The notes below the pieces were generated by a model. That model ran no database searches and was not told where the DNA came from. It was given only the letters and a program-made list of their open reading frames with translations. Source: Altibacter sp. (GTDB taxonomy: Bacteria > Bacteroidota > Bacteroidia > Flavobacteriales > Flavobacteriaceae). From it: 53,864 bases of DNA. The DNA lies in the NCBI RefSeq assembly GCF_019913785.1, contig NZ_JAIOHK010000034.1, forward strand, positions 1 to 53,864, given 5' to 3'. Made by a program: the position numbers and the translations under genes. Positions 25,437 through 33,168 of the stretch are shown piece by piece (position 1 is the stretch's first letter; every line of letters begins with the position of its first letter).

Positions 25437-25601
25437 ATGGACTATTGTATAATTTCCTCTTATTTTCAGCATGTTACATACCTTATATACTATGTTACAT
25501 ATGTAATAGGCTCTACCCCAATTTACATTTAATTTTACTTCAATAATTATTTTCCTGTATCATGAACAGGGAAATACCCCATAAATAATGGGTTATTATC
25601 C

Positions 25602-25633
25602 TTTGATTATCAACTAGTTAAATTATAGCTTTG
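25602..25633 (+). promoter_or_regulatory. Well-formed promoter of the triple-repeat T9SS gene
   Basis: TTTG at 25602-25605, 20 bases, then TAGCTTTG at 25626-25633 gives full agreement with the Bacteroidota -33 (TTTG) and -7 (TAnnTTTG) consensus. The start codon is 46 bases downstream. The rest of the 280-base gap before this gene is AT-rich with no other visible feature. Confidence 0.65.
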
Positions 25634-25679
25634 TAATAGAAAACAAAACTCAGACTTTTATTAATTAAAACCATTTATT

Positions 25680-26747
25680 ATGAAAACAATTTTTACTTTC
25701 TTATTATCACTGTTATTTCTAACAGTTAACGCACAAGACCAAGTGTTTACTCACAAGGCAGATCCGGGTAATTCTAGCTTCAACGTTACTTACATTGACC
25801 ATCCGTTGTTAAATGGAAACCCGGGAGCAAACTTCATTCTAACCCATAATTTACAGGTAAACGGCACACAATACAATAACAAAGTGTCTGGAACCTGGTA
25901 CGACGGGGCAAGCTGGACTGTATACAATGAGGATGCTTCGAATATAGTTGATGGCTCTGCATATAATATCTATGTTCCAAATGGTGCAGATTTAATCAGT
26001 GTTCAAGCAGACGGTACCTCGTACGAAACCGTGATCAATGATGCCTCCATCAATAATAATCCAAATGCTATTTTGGTGTATTCGACCTATTATAATCCGG
26101 CCAGTGTTTACAATGACAATAACTATGGATTCTATTACAATACAACCACAAACAGATGGTATATTTATAATGAGGCAACCGCTACAAATGCACCTGCCAA
26201 TGCTACTTTCGAAATATTAATTGGTGCAGGCACGGGAGGAGCAACTACATTTATTCACAATGTAACTTCCCCTATTAGTAATTATACAATTATAGATCAC
26301 CCGAGTTTAAATGGAAAACCAAATGCATTTCCAATTGTGGCACACAATTGGGGATCTGGCGGAGATCCTTCTAATATTATTTTGGATACCCCTATTGGAG
26401 TTTGGTATGATGGTGCTAATTGGACAATCTATACAGAAGACGTTTCGGCGATGCCACTAAATGCTAGATTTAATGTGTATGTAGCCGATCCGGCCCTAGC
26501 TGTTGAAGATGTGGAAATAGAAGGTTTCTCAATGTATCCTAACCCAGCATCTGATTTTGTAACTATTCAGGCCAAGGATGTCATCTCACATATTTCAATA
26601 TATAATATTCTAGGGCAAGAAGTCGCTCAAATTAAAGGTGATAACACCAAGATGACTATTGACATTTCAAATTACTCTTCCGGAAGCTATTTTGCAAAAG
26701 TCCAAGTGGGCGATGCTATTAAAACAGTGAAACTTATAAAATCATAG
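25680..26747 (+). CDS. Secreted triple-repeat protein with T9SS sorting domain
   Basis: The 355-residue precursor has a signal peptide ending near VNAQ (residue 19). Three repeats of about 70 residues follow, each with a pattern like 'IDHPLLNGNPGANFILTHN...GTWYDGASWTVYNED...AYNIYVP'. The third reads IDHPSLNGKPNAFPIVAHNW...GVWYDGANWTIYTED. The second is degenerate (INNNPNAILVYSTYYNP, GFYYNTTTNRWYIYNE). This repeat resembles the DUF7452-type domain as I remember it. Residues about 280-355 are a type A T9SS domain (MYPNPASDFVTI, IYNILGQEVAQI, GSYFAKVQV). Export to the surface is likely; the function is unknown. It is a single-gene unit with a clear promoter and terminator. Confidence 0.8.
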   Translation: MKTIFTFLLSLLFLTVNAQDQVFTHKADPGNSSFNVTYIDHPLLNGNPGANFILTHNLQVNGTQYNNKVSGTWYDGASWTVYNEDASNIVDGSAYNIYVPNGADLISVQADGTSYETVINDASINNNPNAILVYSTYYNPASVYNDNNYGFYYNTTTNRWYIYNEATATNAPANATFEILIGAGTGGATTFIHNVTSPISNYTIIDHPSLNGKPNAFPIVAHNWGSGGDPSNIILDTPIGVWYDGANWTIYTEDVSAMPLNARFNVYVADPALAVEDVEIEGFSMYPNPASDFVTIQAKDVISHISIYNILGQEVAQIKGDNTKMTIDISNYSSGSYFAKVQVGDAIKTVKLIKS

Positions 26748-26774
26748 GTTTTCCCTCAGAGTTAACTAACCAAC

Positions 26775-26802
26775 AAAAAGGAGCGCTATCGCGCTCCTTT
26801 TT
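26775..26802. terminator. Bidirectional terminator between two convergent T9SS genes
   Basis: Stem GGAGCGC / GCGCTCC (loop TATC) is flanked by A5 and T5, so it can terminate both converging transcripts. Confidence 0.9.
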
Positions 26803-26823
26803 AATTCCATATTTCAACAAATA

Positions 26824-28434
26824 TTACTGTTTTACAATTTTGAAAATACTTTCTCCTTTATTTGTAGTTAACCGAACAACGTACAAACCATTCTGCCAGG
26901 AGGAAGATTCGATATTAAGTTCTGTCTTCCCATGGGAGGATTCTGAAAATAACTCTTGTCCTAACAAAGTATAAACTTGCATTGAACGAATGGTTTCCCT
27001 ACTCACAATATGAAGTCTATCGGTAATTGGATTCGAATAAAATATTGAGGCAGATATATCAAATTCATCGATGGCCAAAATCTCATCCATAAAATTCTGT
27101 GCATAGATCCGTGCTCCTCCACCCTTATTCTCAATAAATACAGCTACAGATTGATTGTTTACCGGTTTTGTATAGTGAATTCTACTTTTATTTGCTGAAA
27201 AGGTAGCCACCGGCCTTGACTCTTCAGGCCATACAAAATCACCATTCGAATCGAGATAAACCACATCCAAAGTAGTAGGTGTCGCTCCATTGTCAATTCC
27301 AATTTTCAGCAAAAAAAGGGGACTATCATCTTTAAGCTGCAACGCCCCAGCATGTACTTTTTCACTTCCAATTGAATAGACCTCTTTGGCCGTGTTGGAA
27401 AGCAGTCTCCCACCCGTTGTTTTGTCGAATTTTTGAACATATTCTCCTTTTTCACTCTGACTCACATTACTATAGTTACAAACGGCCCATATATACTGAG
27501 AACCCGGTGTAAATGCAATGCGTGTATCCATTTCATAATCACTCTCATTGGTGTCAAAATCGGATCCATTGATCCCCCAAGGCAAAGTTCCATCCGAGTT
27601 GATTCGTTGTAAAAATGAATCGAAGCGAACGCCCGGCGACGAAAAGTATCCATAATAAACTGTATCCCCATCCTGTGTGCCTCCATACGATCTGTTAAAA
27701 GCAGTCGCCTGATTTGAAAGTTGGGTGGTTGCTCCCCAAACTGCATTTCCATCACTATCAAATCGCTGTGCATACAAGGTTGAGTTAATACCCACAGAAG
27801 GAACATGGAAAATCATCATAAAGTCACCGCCGGACAGTTCAAATAAATCACCCGGAATTGTATTACTGCCTCCACTCACTACTGGTTGTGGATTTGTCCA
27901 AATTGCAGTTCCCCCGGTGCTGTATTTTTGCATCAAAGCCTGCCCTCCCGGGTACCATGACACAATTGCTTCACCATTTGACAAAGGCAATATGGTGACA
28001 ATATTTCCAGAACCAACATTTATCCCATTGGCGCCCCATAATTGGTTTCCTGAGCTGTCTAATTTAAAGGCATAAGCCGGATCACCGCCACCCGTTCCTG
28101 TAACACCTATGTACAGATTGTCACTGTCATCTATTGTAATATTCCATATCACTGTAAACGTACTCATAGGCACAGAATTACTTACAAGTATACCATCGCT
28201 TCCCATTAATTGTGTACCGTCTACATCGAGCAATTGCATTCGCAGTTCATAATTGGTAGGCGGTGCGACAACCTTCCAAAAAACAACGTAGGTCTTTCCA
28301 TCGGAAGTGCCTATCGCCTTCATATCGCCACCTTCACTATCGGCTACTAAGGTGTTTACGGCAGTGTCTGTGGTCCATTGCGCATTATTAAATGTGAATA
28401 CAAATAATAGCAATACGGTGGCTAGTAGTCTCAT
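26824..28434 (-). CDS. Secreted beta-propeller-like protein with T9SS sorting domain
   Basis: The 536-residue precursor has a signal peptide ending at about residue 18 (FNNAQ). The body is a run of beta units of the kind 'AYAFKLDSSGNQLWGANGI', 'LYAQRFDSDGNAVWGATT', 'FLQRINSDGTLPWGINGS', 'VVYLDSNGDFVWPEE', as in propeller-like Bacteroidota cargo. The last 75 residues (FYSNPITDRLHIV, VYTLLGQELFSES, GLYVVRLTTNKGE) are a type A T9SS domain. It follows the E1 gene by 39 bases but has its own promoter, so it is probably not functionally part of the phenylacetate operon. Confidence 0.8.
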   Translation of the reverse strand: MRLLATVLLLFVFTFNNAQWTTDTAVNTLVADSEGGDMKAIGTSDGKTYVVFWKVVAPPTNYELRMQLLDVDGTQLMGSDGILVSNSVPMSTFTVIWNITIDDSDNLYIGVTGTGGGDPAYAFKLDSSGNQLWGANGINVGSGNIVTILPLSNGEAIVSWYPGGQALMQKYSTGGTAIWTNPQPVVSGGSNTIPGDLFELSGGDFMMIFHVPSVGINSTLYAQRFDSDGNAVWGATTQLSNQATAFNRSYGGTQDGDTVYYGYFSSPGVRFDSFLQRINSDGTLPWGINGSDFDTNESDYEMDTRIAFTPGSQYIWAVCNYSNVSQSEKGEYVQKFDKTTGGRLLSNTAKEVYSIGSEKVHAGALQLKDDSPLFLLKIGIDNGATPTTLDVVYLDSNGDFVWPEESRPVATFSANKSRIHYTKPVNNQSVAVFIENKGGGARIYAQNFMDEILAIDEFDISASIFYSNPITDRLHIVSRETIRSMQVYTLLGQELFSESSHGKTELNIESSSWQNGLYVVRLTTNKGESIFKIVKQ

Positions 28435-28456
28435 AGTTACTTATTTAGCTGAATTA

Positions 28457-28488
28457 CAAATATACGCCGCTTATTAATACTGTAGCAA
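28457..28488 (-). promoter_or_regulatory. Promoter of the propeller-like T9SS gene, at the 3' end of the E1 gene
   Basis: Read on the minus strand, TTG (28488-28486), 21 bases, then TATATTTG (28464-28457) matches the Bacteroidota consensus. The -33 element lies within the last codons of the E1 gene, and the T9SS start codon is 22 bases downstream of the -7 element. Confidence 0.55.
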
Positions 28489-30531
28489 CGCTACTATTTT
28501 CTGCTTTACTTTCTCCGTCGAAGGAATCATAGTCTGTTCTAATGTGCTATTTAATGGAATCGCAGGCATATTTTCTGAACCAATTACCATGACCGGCGCA
28601 TCTAAATACTGAAAGCACTCTTCTTGGATACGACCTTGTAATGCTCTTGAAAAACTATTTTCTGAAGGCTCTTCGGTGACCACCAAACACTTACCACATT
28701 TCTTAACACTCTTAAAGACAGTATCATAATCTAGGGGATGTAAGGTTCGCAGATCAATAATTTCAATTCTGTCGATCATATCTAACGCTCTTGAAGCATT
28801 CCAAGCCCAGTGCACACCCATGCCGTAGGTGATAACAGTTAGTGTTTCCTCCTCTTCCTGCGGCCAAATCTCTTGTAACAACCATGCCTTACCAAGGGGT
28901 AAAATATAGTCTTCTGCGGGCTCAACCGAAGTTGCTGTTTTGGTACCTGGTATTTTACTCCAATACAAACCCTTATGTTCAAAAATAACAACAGGATTTG
29001 GGTCGTAATACGCCGCTTTCATAAGACCTTTCAAATCGGCACCGTTACTTGGATAGGCGATTTTTAATCCACGAATGTTGGTTACCACACTTTCTACGGA
29101 AGACGAATGGTAGGGCCCTCCACTGCCATAAGCTCCTATGGGAACCCTAAGGACCATGGATACGGGCCACTTGCCATTGGATAAATAGCAACTTCTACTT
29201 ACCTCTGTAAAAAGCTGATTCAATCCCGGCCAGATATAATCGGCAAACTGAACCTCAACAATAGGCTTTAAGCCCACAGCACTCATCCCTACGGTAGAGC
29301 CAACAATAAAAGCTTCTTGTATGGGGGTATTGAACACCCTGTTATCTCCAAATTTTTGCGCCAAGGTAGCGGCTTCACGAAATACGCCTCCTAATCGTCC
29401 TCCTACATCCTGTCCGTATAGCAAGCACTCAATGTGTTTTGCCATCAATTCTTCAATAGCAAACAAGGCGCAATCTACCATCACCACCTTTTCAGCCCCT
29501 TCTGGTGTGCGCTCACCTACCTCTTCGGTGATCGTTGTTGGTGCGAAATCATGGGTAAAAAGATCTTCCGGCTGTGGGTCTTCAGCTTGTAAAGCACGCG
29601 CTAAGCTATTTGCAACCTCCTTTTTTGCCGAAGTAATCATACCTTCTAAATCCGACTTAGAAAATCCGTTCTTCAACAACAGATCCTGCATTTTCGGAAA
29701 AGGATCTCGGCTTCGCGCCTCTTCCAAGTCATCGCGATACCATTCCATACGTACCCCCGAGGTATGGTGATTCAATAGCGGAACTTTCGCATGCACTAAA
29801 AAGGGTCTGCGTTCGGTTCTAATTTTTTGAATTACATTCTGAAGTGTTTGGTAACAGGTCTCAAAATCGGTTCCATCTATTGAAATAGCCTCCAAGCCAT
29901 GAAAACCGGCCGCATATTCAAACGCATTCTGCGCGCGTGTTTCGGCTTCATTGGCACTTATGTCCCAGCCGTTATCCTGAACCAAATACAAAATAGGCAG
30001 TTGTTTCAATGCCGCCATCTGAAAGGCTTCCGCAATTTCTCCCTCCGTTACCGAAGCATCGCCCAACGAGCAGACTACAAAAGGTTGCTCTTCCTTTGGG
30101 TTGTGTAAATTTTCCGTCTCTTTATACCAAAATCCCATAGCCACACCGGTAGCCGGAATGGCCTGCATTCCGGTAGCACTGCTCTGGTGTGGAATTTTTG
30201 GTTTATCCTCATCCCGTAAACTAGGGTGGCAGTAATAGGTTCTCCCTCCAGAAAATGGATCGTCTCTCTTTGCCAAAATCTGTAGCATCAAGTCGTACGG
30301 CTCCATACCAATGGAAAGTAGCATGGCGTCATCTCTATAGTATGGAAAGGCGTAATCCTGAGGAAGCAGCTGCAATCCAAGTGCTATTTGAATAACCTCA
30401 TGTCCACGGGAAGTGGCATGTACATATTTTGAAACCAACTTAAAATTTTCCTCGTACAACTCGGTCATCGCCTTGGCGGTGACCAACTTTGTAAATGCTT
30501 TTTTGAGTATTTCCTTATTTATTTTGCTCAT
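28474..30531 (-). CDS. 2-oxoacid dehydrogenase E1, fused alpha and beta subunits (branched-chain type)
   Basis: This thiamine-diphosphate enzyme (685 residues) oxidatively decarboxylates a 2-oxoacid and passes the acyl group to E2. The N-terminal half is E1-alpha (HATSRGHEVIQIALG, FPYYRDDAMLLSIG, GDASVTEGEIAEAFQ with Gly157-Asp158, VQDNGWDIS with Asn187 closing the ThDP motif). The C-terminal half, from about 345, is E1-beta (YGQDVGGRLGGVF, FNTPIQEAFIVG, GAYGSGGPYHSSSVE). Such alpha-beta fusions are usual for the Bacteroidota branched-chain type. It is 1 base after the E2 gene and at the end of the paa operon, which raises phenylpyruvate as a possible substrate. No E3 gene is present here. 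Confidence 0.92.
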   Translation of the reverse strand: MSKINKEILKKAFTKLVTAKAMTELYEENFKLVSKYVHATSRGHEVIQIALGLQLLPQDYAFPYYRDDAMLLSIGMEPYDLMLQILAKRDDPFSGGRTYYCHPSLRDEDKPKIPHQSSATGMQAIPATGVAMGFWYKETENLHNPKEEQPFVVCSLGDASVTEGEIAEAFQMAALKQLPILYLVQDNGWDISANEAETRAQNAFEYAAGFHGLEAISIDGTDFETCYQTLQNVIQKIRTERRPFLVHAKVPLLNHHTSGVRMEWYRDDLEEARSRDPFPKMQDLLLKNGFSKSDLEGMITSAKKEVANSLARALQAEDPQPEDLFTHDFAPTTITEEVGERTPEGAEKVVMVDCALFAIEELMAKHIECLLYGQDVGGRLGGVFREAATLAQKFGDNRVFNTPIQEAFIVGSTVGMSAVGLKPIVEVQFADYIWPGLNQLFTEVSRSCYLSNGKWPVSMVLRVPIGAYGSGGPYHSSSVESVVTNIRGLKIAYPSNGADLKGLMKAAYYDPNPVVIFEHKGLYWSKIPGTKTATSVEPAEDYILPLGKAWLLQEIWPQEEEETLTVITYGMGVHWAWNASRALDMIDRIEIIDLRTLHPLDYDTVFKSVKKCGKCLVVTEEPSENSFSRALQGRIQEECFQYLDAPVMVIGSENMPAIPLNSTLEQTMIPSTEKVKQKIVALLQY

Positions 30532-30532
30532 T

Positions 30533-31807
30533 TTAAAACTTCCTGTTCACATCAAATTGCTCCATTTCGTCAGCAATTCTTCTTAAAAATGATCCTGCCA
30601 AATATCCATCCACTATACGATGGTCAAACGACAACGAAAGGTACATCATAGATCTAATTTCAATGGTATCTCCCTCGGGTTTTTCCATCACCTCTGCCCG
30701 TTTCTTGATAATTCCTGTGGCAAGTATCGCGGCTTCCGGCTGATTTATAATGGGTGTCCCCATCAAACTTCCAAAGGTGCCCACATTGCTTATGGTAAAC
30801 GTACTTCCTTTGGTTTCGTCTCCTTTCAGCTTATTATCACGTGCTTTTCCAACCAATTCGTTTGTCGAAGCAGCTAGTTCGGGCAGGCTTTGCCTGTCCG
30901 CATTTTTTACTACCGGCACAATAAGATTTCCACTTGGCAAAGCAGTAGCCATCCCAATATGAATATCTTCTTTAACAATGATTGAGGTCCCCTCAAGTGA
31001 CGAATTGATCATTGGATATGCCTTAATCGCCTTTGCCACACACTCAATAAAAAGTGGTGTAAAGGTGAGTTTTTCGTTGTGTTTTTTCTGAAATGCCACC
31101 TTATTATCATTTCGCCAAGCCACCATATTTGTGAGGTCCGCCTCCACGTACGCAGTCACATGCGGAGAGGTATGTTTACTAAACACCATATGATCGGCAA
31201 TCATCTGTCGCATCCGATCCATTTCAACAACCTTTCCTGTTCCCTTGTCGAATTTCAGATCGGGGATTTTAAAACCAGAGCCTTCCACTACCGGCTGTGC
31301 AAACTGAAGCGGACGTCCTTCGGCAATATAATTGAGTAGATCGCTTTTGCGCAAACGGCTGTCTTTTCCTGTACCCGGAATCCGCGCCAACTCCTCATAA
31401 CTCACATGATGTTTGCGCGCAATACTATCTATCAGCGGACTTATAAACACATTTTCATTCACCTTGAATGAAGTGGCGGCCGATTTACTGTTTGATTTCT
31501 TAGCAATTGTAGCTTCGGTAATTTTTGCTGCAGGTTTCTCTTCTGAAGAAATCGATTTTCCCGCTTCGGAGAGTTCCAAAAGCGCAATAACTTCGCCTAC
31601 CGGGACAACGTCTTTTGATCCAAACTTATGCTGAAGCATTTTTCCCGAAGCCGGTGCCGGCACTTCATTATCCACCTTATCGGTGGCTACTTCGCATAAA
31701 ATATCACCTTCCTCAAAATTTTCACCTTCCTGAACCAACCAATTGATGATGGTTCCTTCGGTAATACTCTCCCCCATTTTGGGCATTCTAAATTCAGTTT
31801 CAGGCAT
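30533..31807 (-). CDS. 2-oxoacid dehydrogenase E2 (dihydrolipoyl acyltransferase)
   Basis: The 424-residue protein has three standard parts. A lipoyl domain spans 1-80 (EVATDKVDNEVPAP with lipoyl Lys44). A peripheral subunit-binding domain follows at about 127-165 (FISPLIDSIARKHHVSYEEL, GTGKDSRLRKSDLLNYI). The catalytic domain (about 190-424) ends with SFDHRIVDGYLAG, which carries the His and Asp of the acyltransferase site. It starts 2 bases after paaY and ends 1 base before E1. Acyl specificity (branched-chain, pyruvate or aryl) cannot be told from motifs alone. It needs a lipoamide dehydrogenase encoded elsewhere. Confidence 0.93.
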   Translation of the reverse strand: MPETEFRMPKMGESITEGTIINWLVQEGENFEEGDILCEVATDKVDNEVPAPASGKMLQHKFGSKDVVPVGEVIALLELSEAGKSISSEEKPAAKITEATIAKKSNSKSAATSFKVNENVFISPLIDSIARKHHVSYEELARIPGTGKDSRLRKSDLLNYIAEGRPLQFAQPVVEGSGFKIPDLKFDKGTGKVVEMDRMRQMIADHMVFSKHTSPHVTAYVEADLTNMVAWRNDNKVAFQKKHNEKLTFTPLFIECVAKAIKAYPMINSSLEGTSIIVKEDIHIGMATALPSGNLIVPVVKNADRQSLPELAASTNELVGKARDNKLKGDETKGSTFTISNVGTFGSLMGTPIINQPEAAILATGIIKKRAEVMEKPEGDTIEIRSMMYLSLSFDHRIVDGYLAGSFLRRIADEMEQFDVNRKF

Positions 31808-31809
31808 TT

Positions 31810-32406
31810 CTATTTTCGCTTTAATTCTTGCAATGTTTTATAAAAATCTTCTTGTACCGGTCTATTCTTCGGAACCGATCGCAACGGAGTTACTTCTTTC
31901 AAACTCTCATGACAATCCTTCGGCAATTGCTGATACAATGTTGTACCTGCCGTTTTCCATTCGATCATTTCTTCTGAAACCTCCTTGATCACCTTTGCCG
32001 GATTTCCAACGATCAGTTTCCGCCTCGGAAAAATCGTTTCAGCCTTTACAAAACTCATGGCACCAACGATGCATTCGTCACCTATTTCGGCAGCATCCAT
32101 GATCACGCTGTTCATCCCTATCAAGCAATTTCGACCCAGATTGGCACCATGAATCACCGCTCCATGTCCTATATGAGCACCTTCCTTCAATACAATCGAT
32201 TTCCCCGGAAACATATGTACCGTACAATTTTCTTGAACATTGACGCCATCTTCCAATATAATTTCACCCCAATCCCCTCGAATAGCAGCTCCGGGGCCTA
32301 TATAACAATTTCTCCCAATGATCACGTTTCCGGTAACAGCCGCCAAGGGATGCACAAAACTGGATTCGTGAACAACCGGTATATGTCCTTTAAAGGAGTA
32401 GATCAT
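31810..32406 (-). CDS. paaY: Hexapeptide-repeat thioesterase PaaY
   Basis: The 198-residue protein is a left-handed beta-helix of the gamma-carbonic-anhydrase-like family (VIIGRNCYIGPGAAIRGDWG, VQENCTVHMFPGKSIVL, HIGHGAVIHGANLGRNCLIG), with the His residues that bind metal between subunits. The sequence around CTVHMFPG and its place in the operon identify it as PaaY, reported to hydrolyse dead-end CoA thioesters of the phenylacetate pathway. Its start codon overlaps the stop of the hydratase gene by 1 base, so translation is probably coupled. Confidence 0.9.
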   Translation of the reverse strand: MIYSFKGHIPVVHESSFVHPLAAVTGNVIIGRNCYIGPGAAIRGDWGEIILEDGVNVQENCTVHMFPGKSIVLKEGAHIGHGAVIHGANLGRNCLIGMNSVIMDAAEIGDECIVGAMSFVKAETIFPRRKLIVGNPAKVIKEVSEEMIEWKTAGTTLYQQLPKDCHESLKEVTPLRSVPKNRPVQEDFYKTLQELKRK

Positions 32407-33158
32407 TATTTAAATCGTTTCAAGATTTCTTTGGTAAATTCTGAAAGCACCAACCTTCCGCTTATGGCAGCTCGTTCGGCCAACAAATGATCCCAGTCTT
32501 CAGTACCTGCCCACATTACTTTCTTCATCTCCTTCATCGCCTCCGGATTGTAGGTACAAAGATTTTCGGCAAATGCTTGCACCGCTTCGTCCAATGCCTC
32601 GGTCGAATCGTATACTTCGGCATACAAGCCTTTTTGACGCGCCCATTCGGCATCGTAAAAGGTGTCGGCATCAATAGCGATCTGCGACATTCCGGTAAGT
32701 CCTAATTTTCGTTCCACCGCAGGGCCCACCACAAAAGGGCCTATCCCCACATTCAATTCACTAAGCTTAATAGAAGCAAATTTGGATGCCATACAATAAT
32801 CGGTTGCCGAAGCCACTCCTACGCCTCCTCCCACCGTCTTTCCTTGAATGCGACCAATGATAAATTTTGGGCATTTTCGCATGGCGTTGATCACATTGGC
32901 AAAACCACTGAAGAATACACGACCGGTTTCGGCATCATTGATATTAATCAATTCTTTAAAGCTAGCGCCTGCGCAAAAAGTGCGTTCACCCCCGCTTTTT
33001 AGTACGATTACCTTGACCTCATCATTGGTACCTGCCTGATTGATTTCATCGACCAATTTGGCAAGGATATCACCCGGAAGGCTATTGTGTGCCGGATGGA
33101 AGAACTCGATCGTTGAGATTCCGTTTTGTATGTCTTGTGTTACGTAGGGTTGGGTCAT
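32406..33158 (-). CDS. Enoyl-CoA hydratase/isomerase, probable PaaF role
   Basis: This 250-residue crotonase has GGERTFCAGASFKEL (oxyanion hole) and QGKTVGGGVGVASATDYCMA, then ELNVGIGPFVVGPAVERKLG. PaaG is encoded separately at 39180, so the remaining pathway crotonase step is hydration of 2,3-dehydroadipyl-CoA (PaaF); that assignment rests on the operon. LNVGIGPFVVGP differs from the usual 'P E x x L G L x P' stretch of PaaF, so substrate preference may differ. It is separated from paaZ by 10 bases. Confidence 0.85.
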   Translation of the reverse strand: MTQPYVTQDIQNGISTIEFFHPAHNSLPGDILAKLVDEINQAGTNDEVKVIVLKSGGERTFCAGASFKELININDAETGRVFFSGFANVINAMRKCPKFIIGRIQGKTVGGGVGVASATDYCMASKFASIKLSELNVGIGPFVVGPAVERKLGLTGMSQIAIDADTFYDAEWARQKGLYAEVYDSTEALDEAVQAFAENLCTYNPEAMKEMKKVMWAGTEDWDHLLAERAAISGRLVLSEFTKEILKRFK

Positions 33159-33168
33159 TTTTTATTTT

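Noticed and set aside
28474-30531. E1 gene considered as a frameshift or assembly fusion of alpha and beta genes
   Set aside because: The single frame is continuous with complete motifs in both halves, and such fusions are usual for this phylum.
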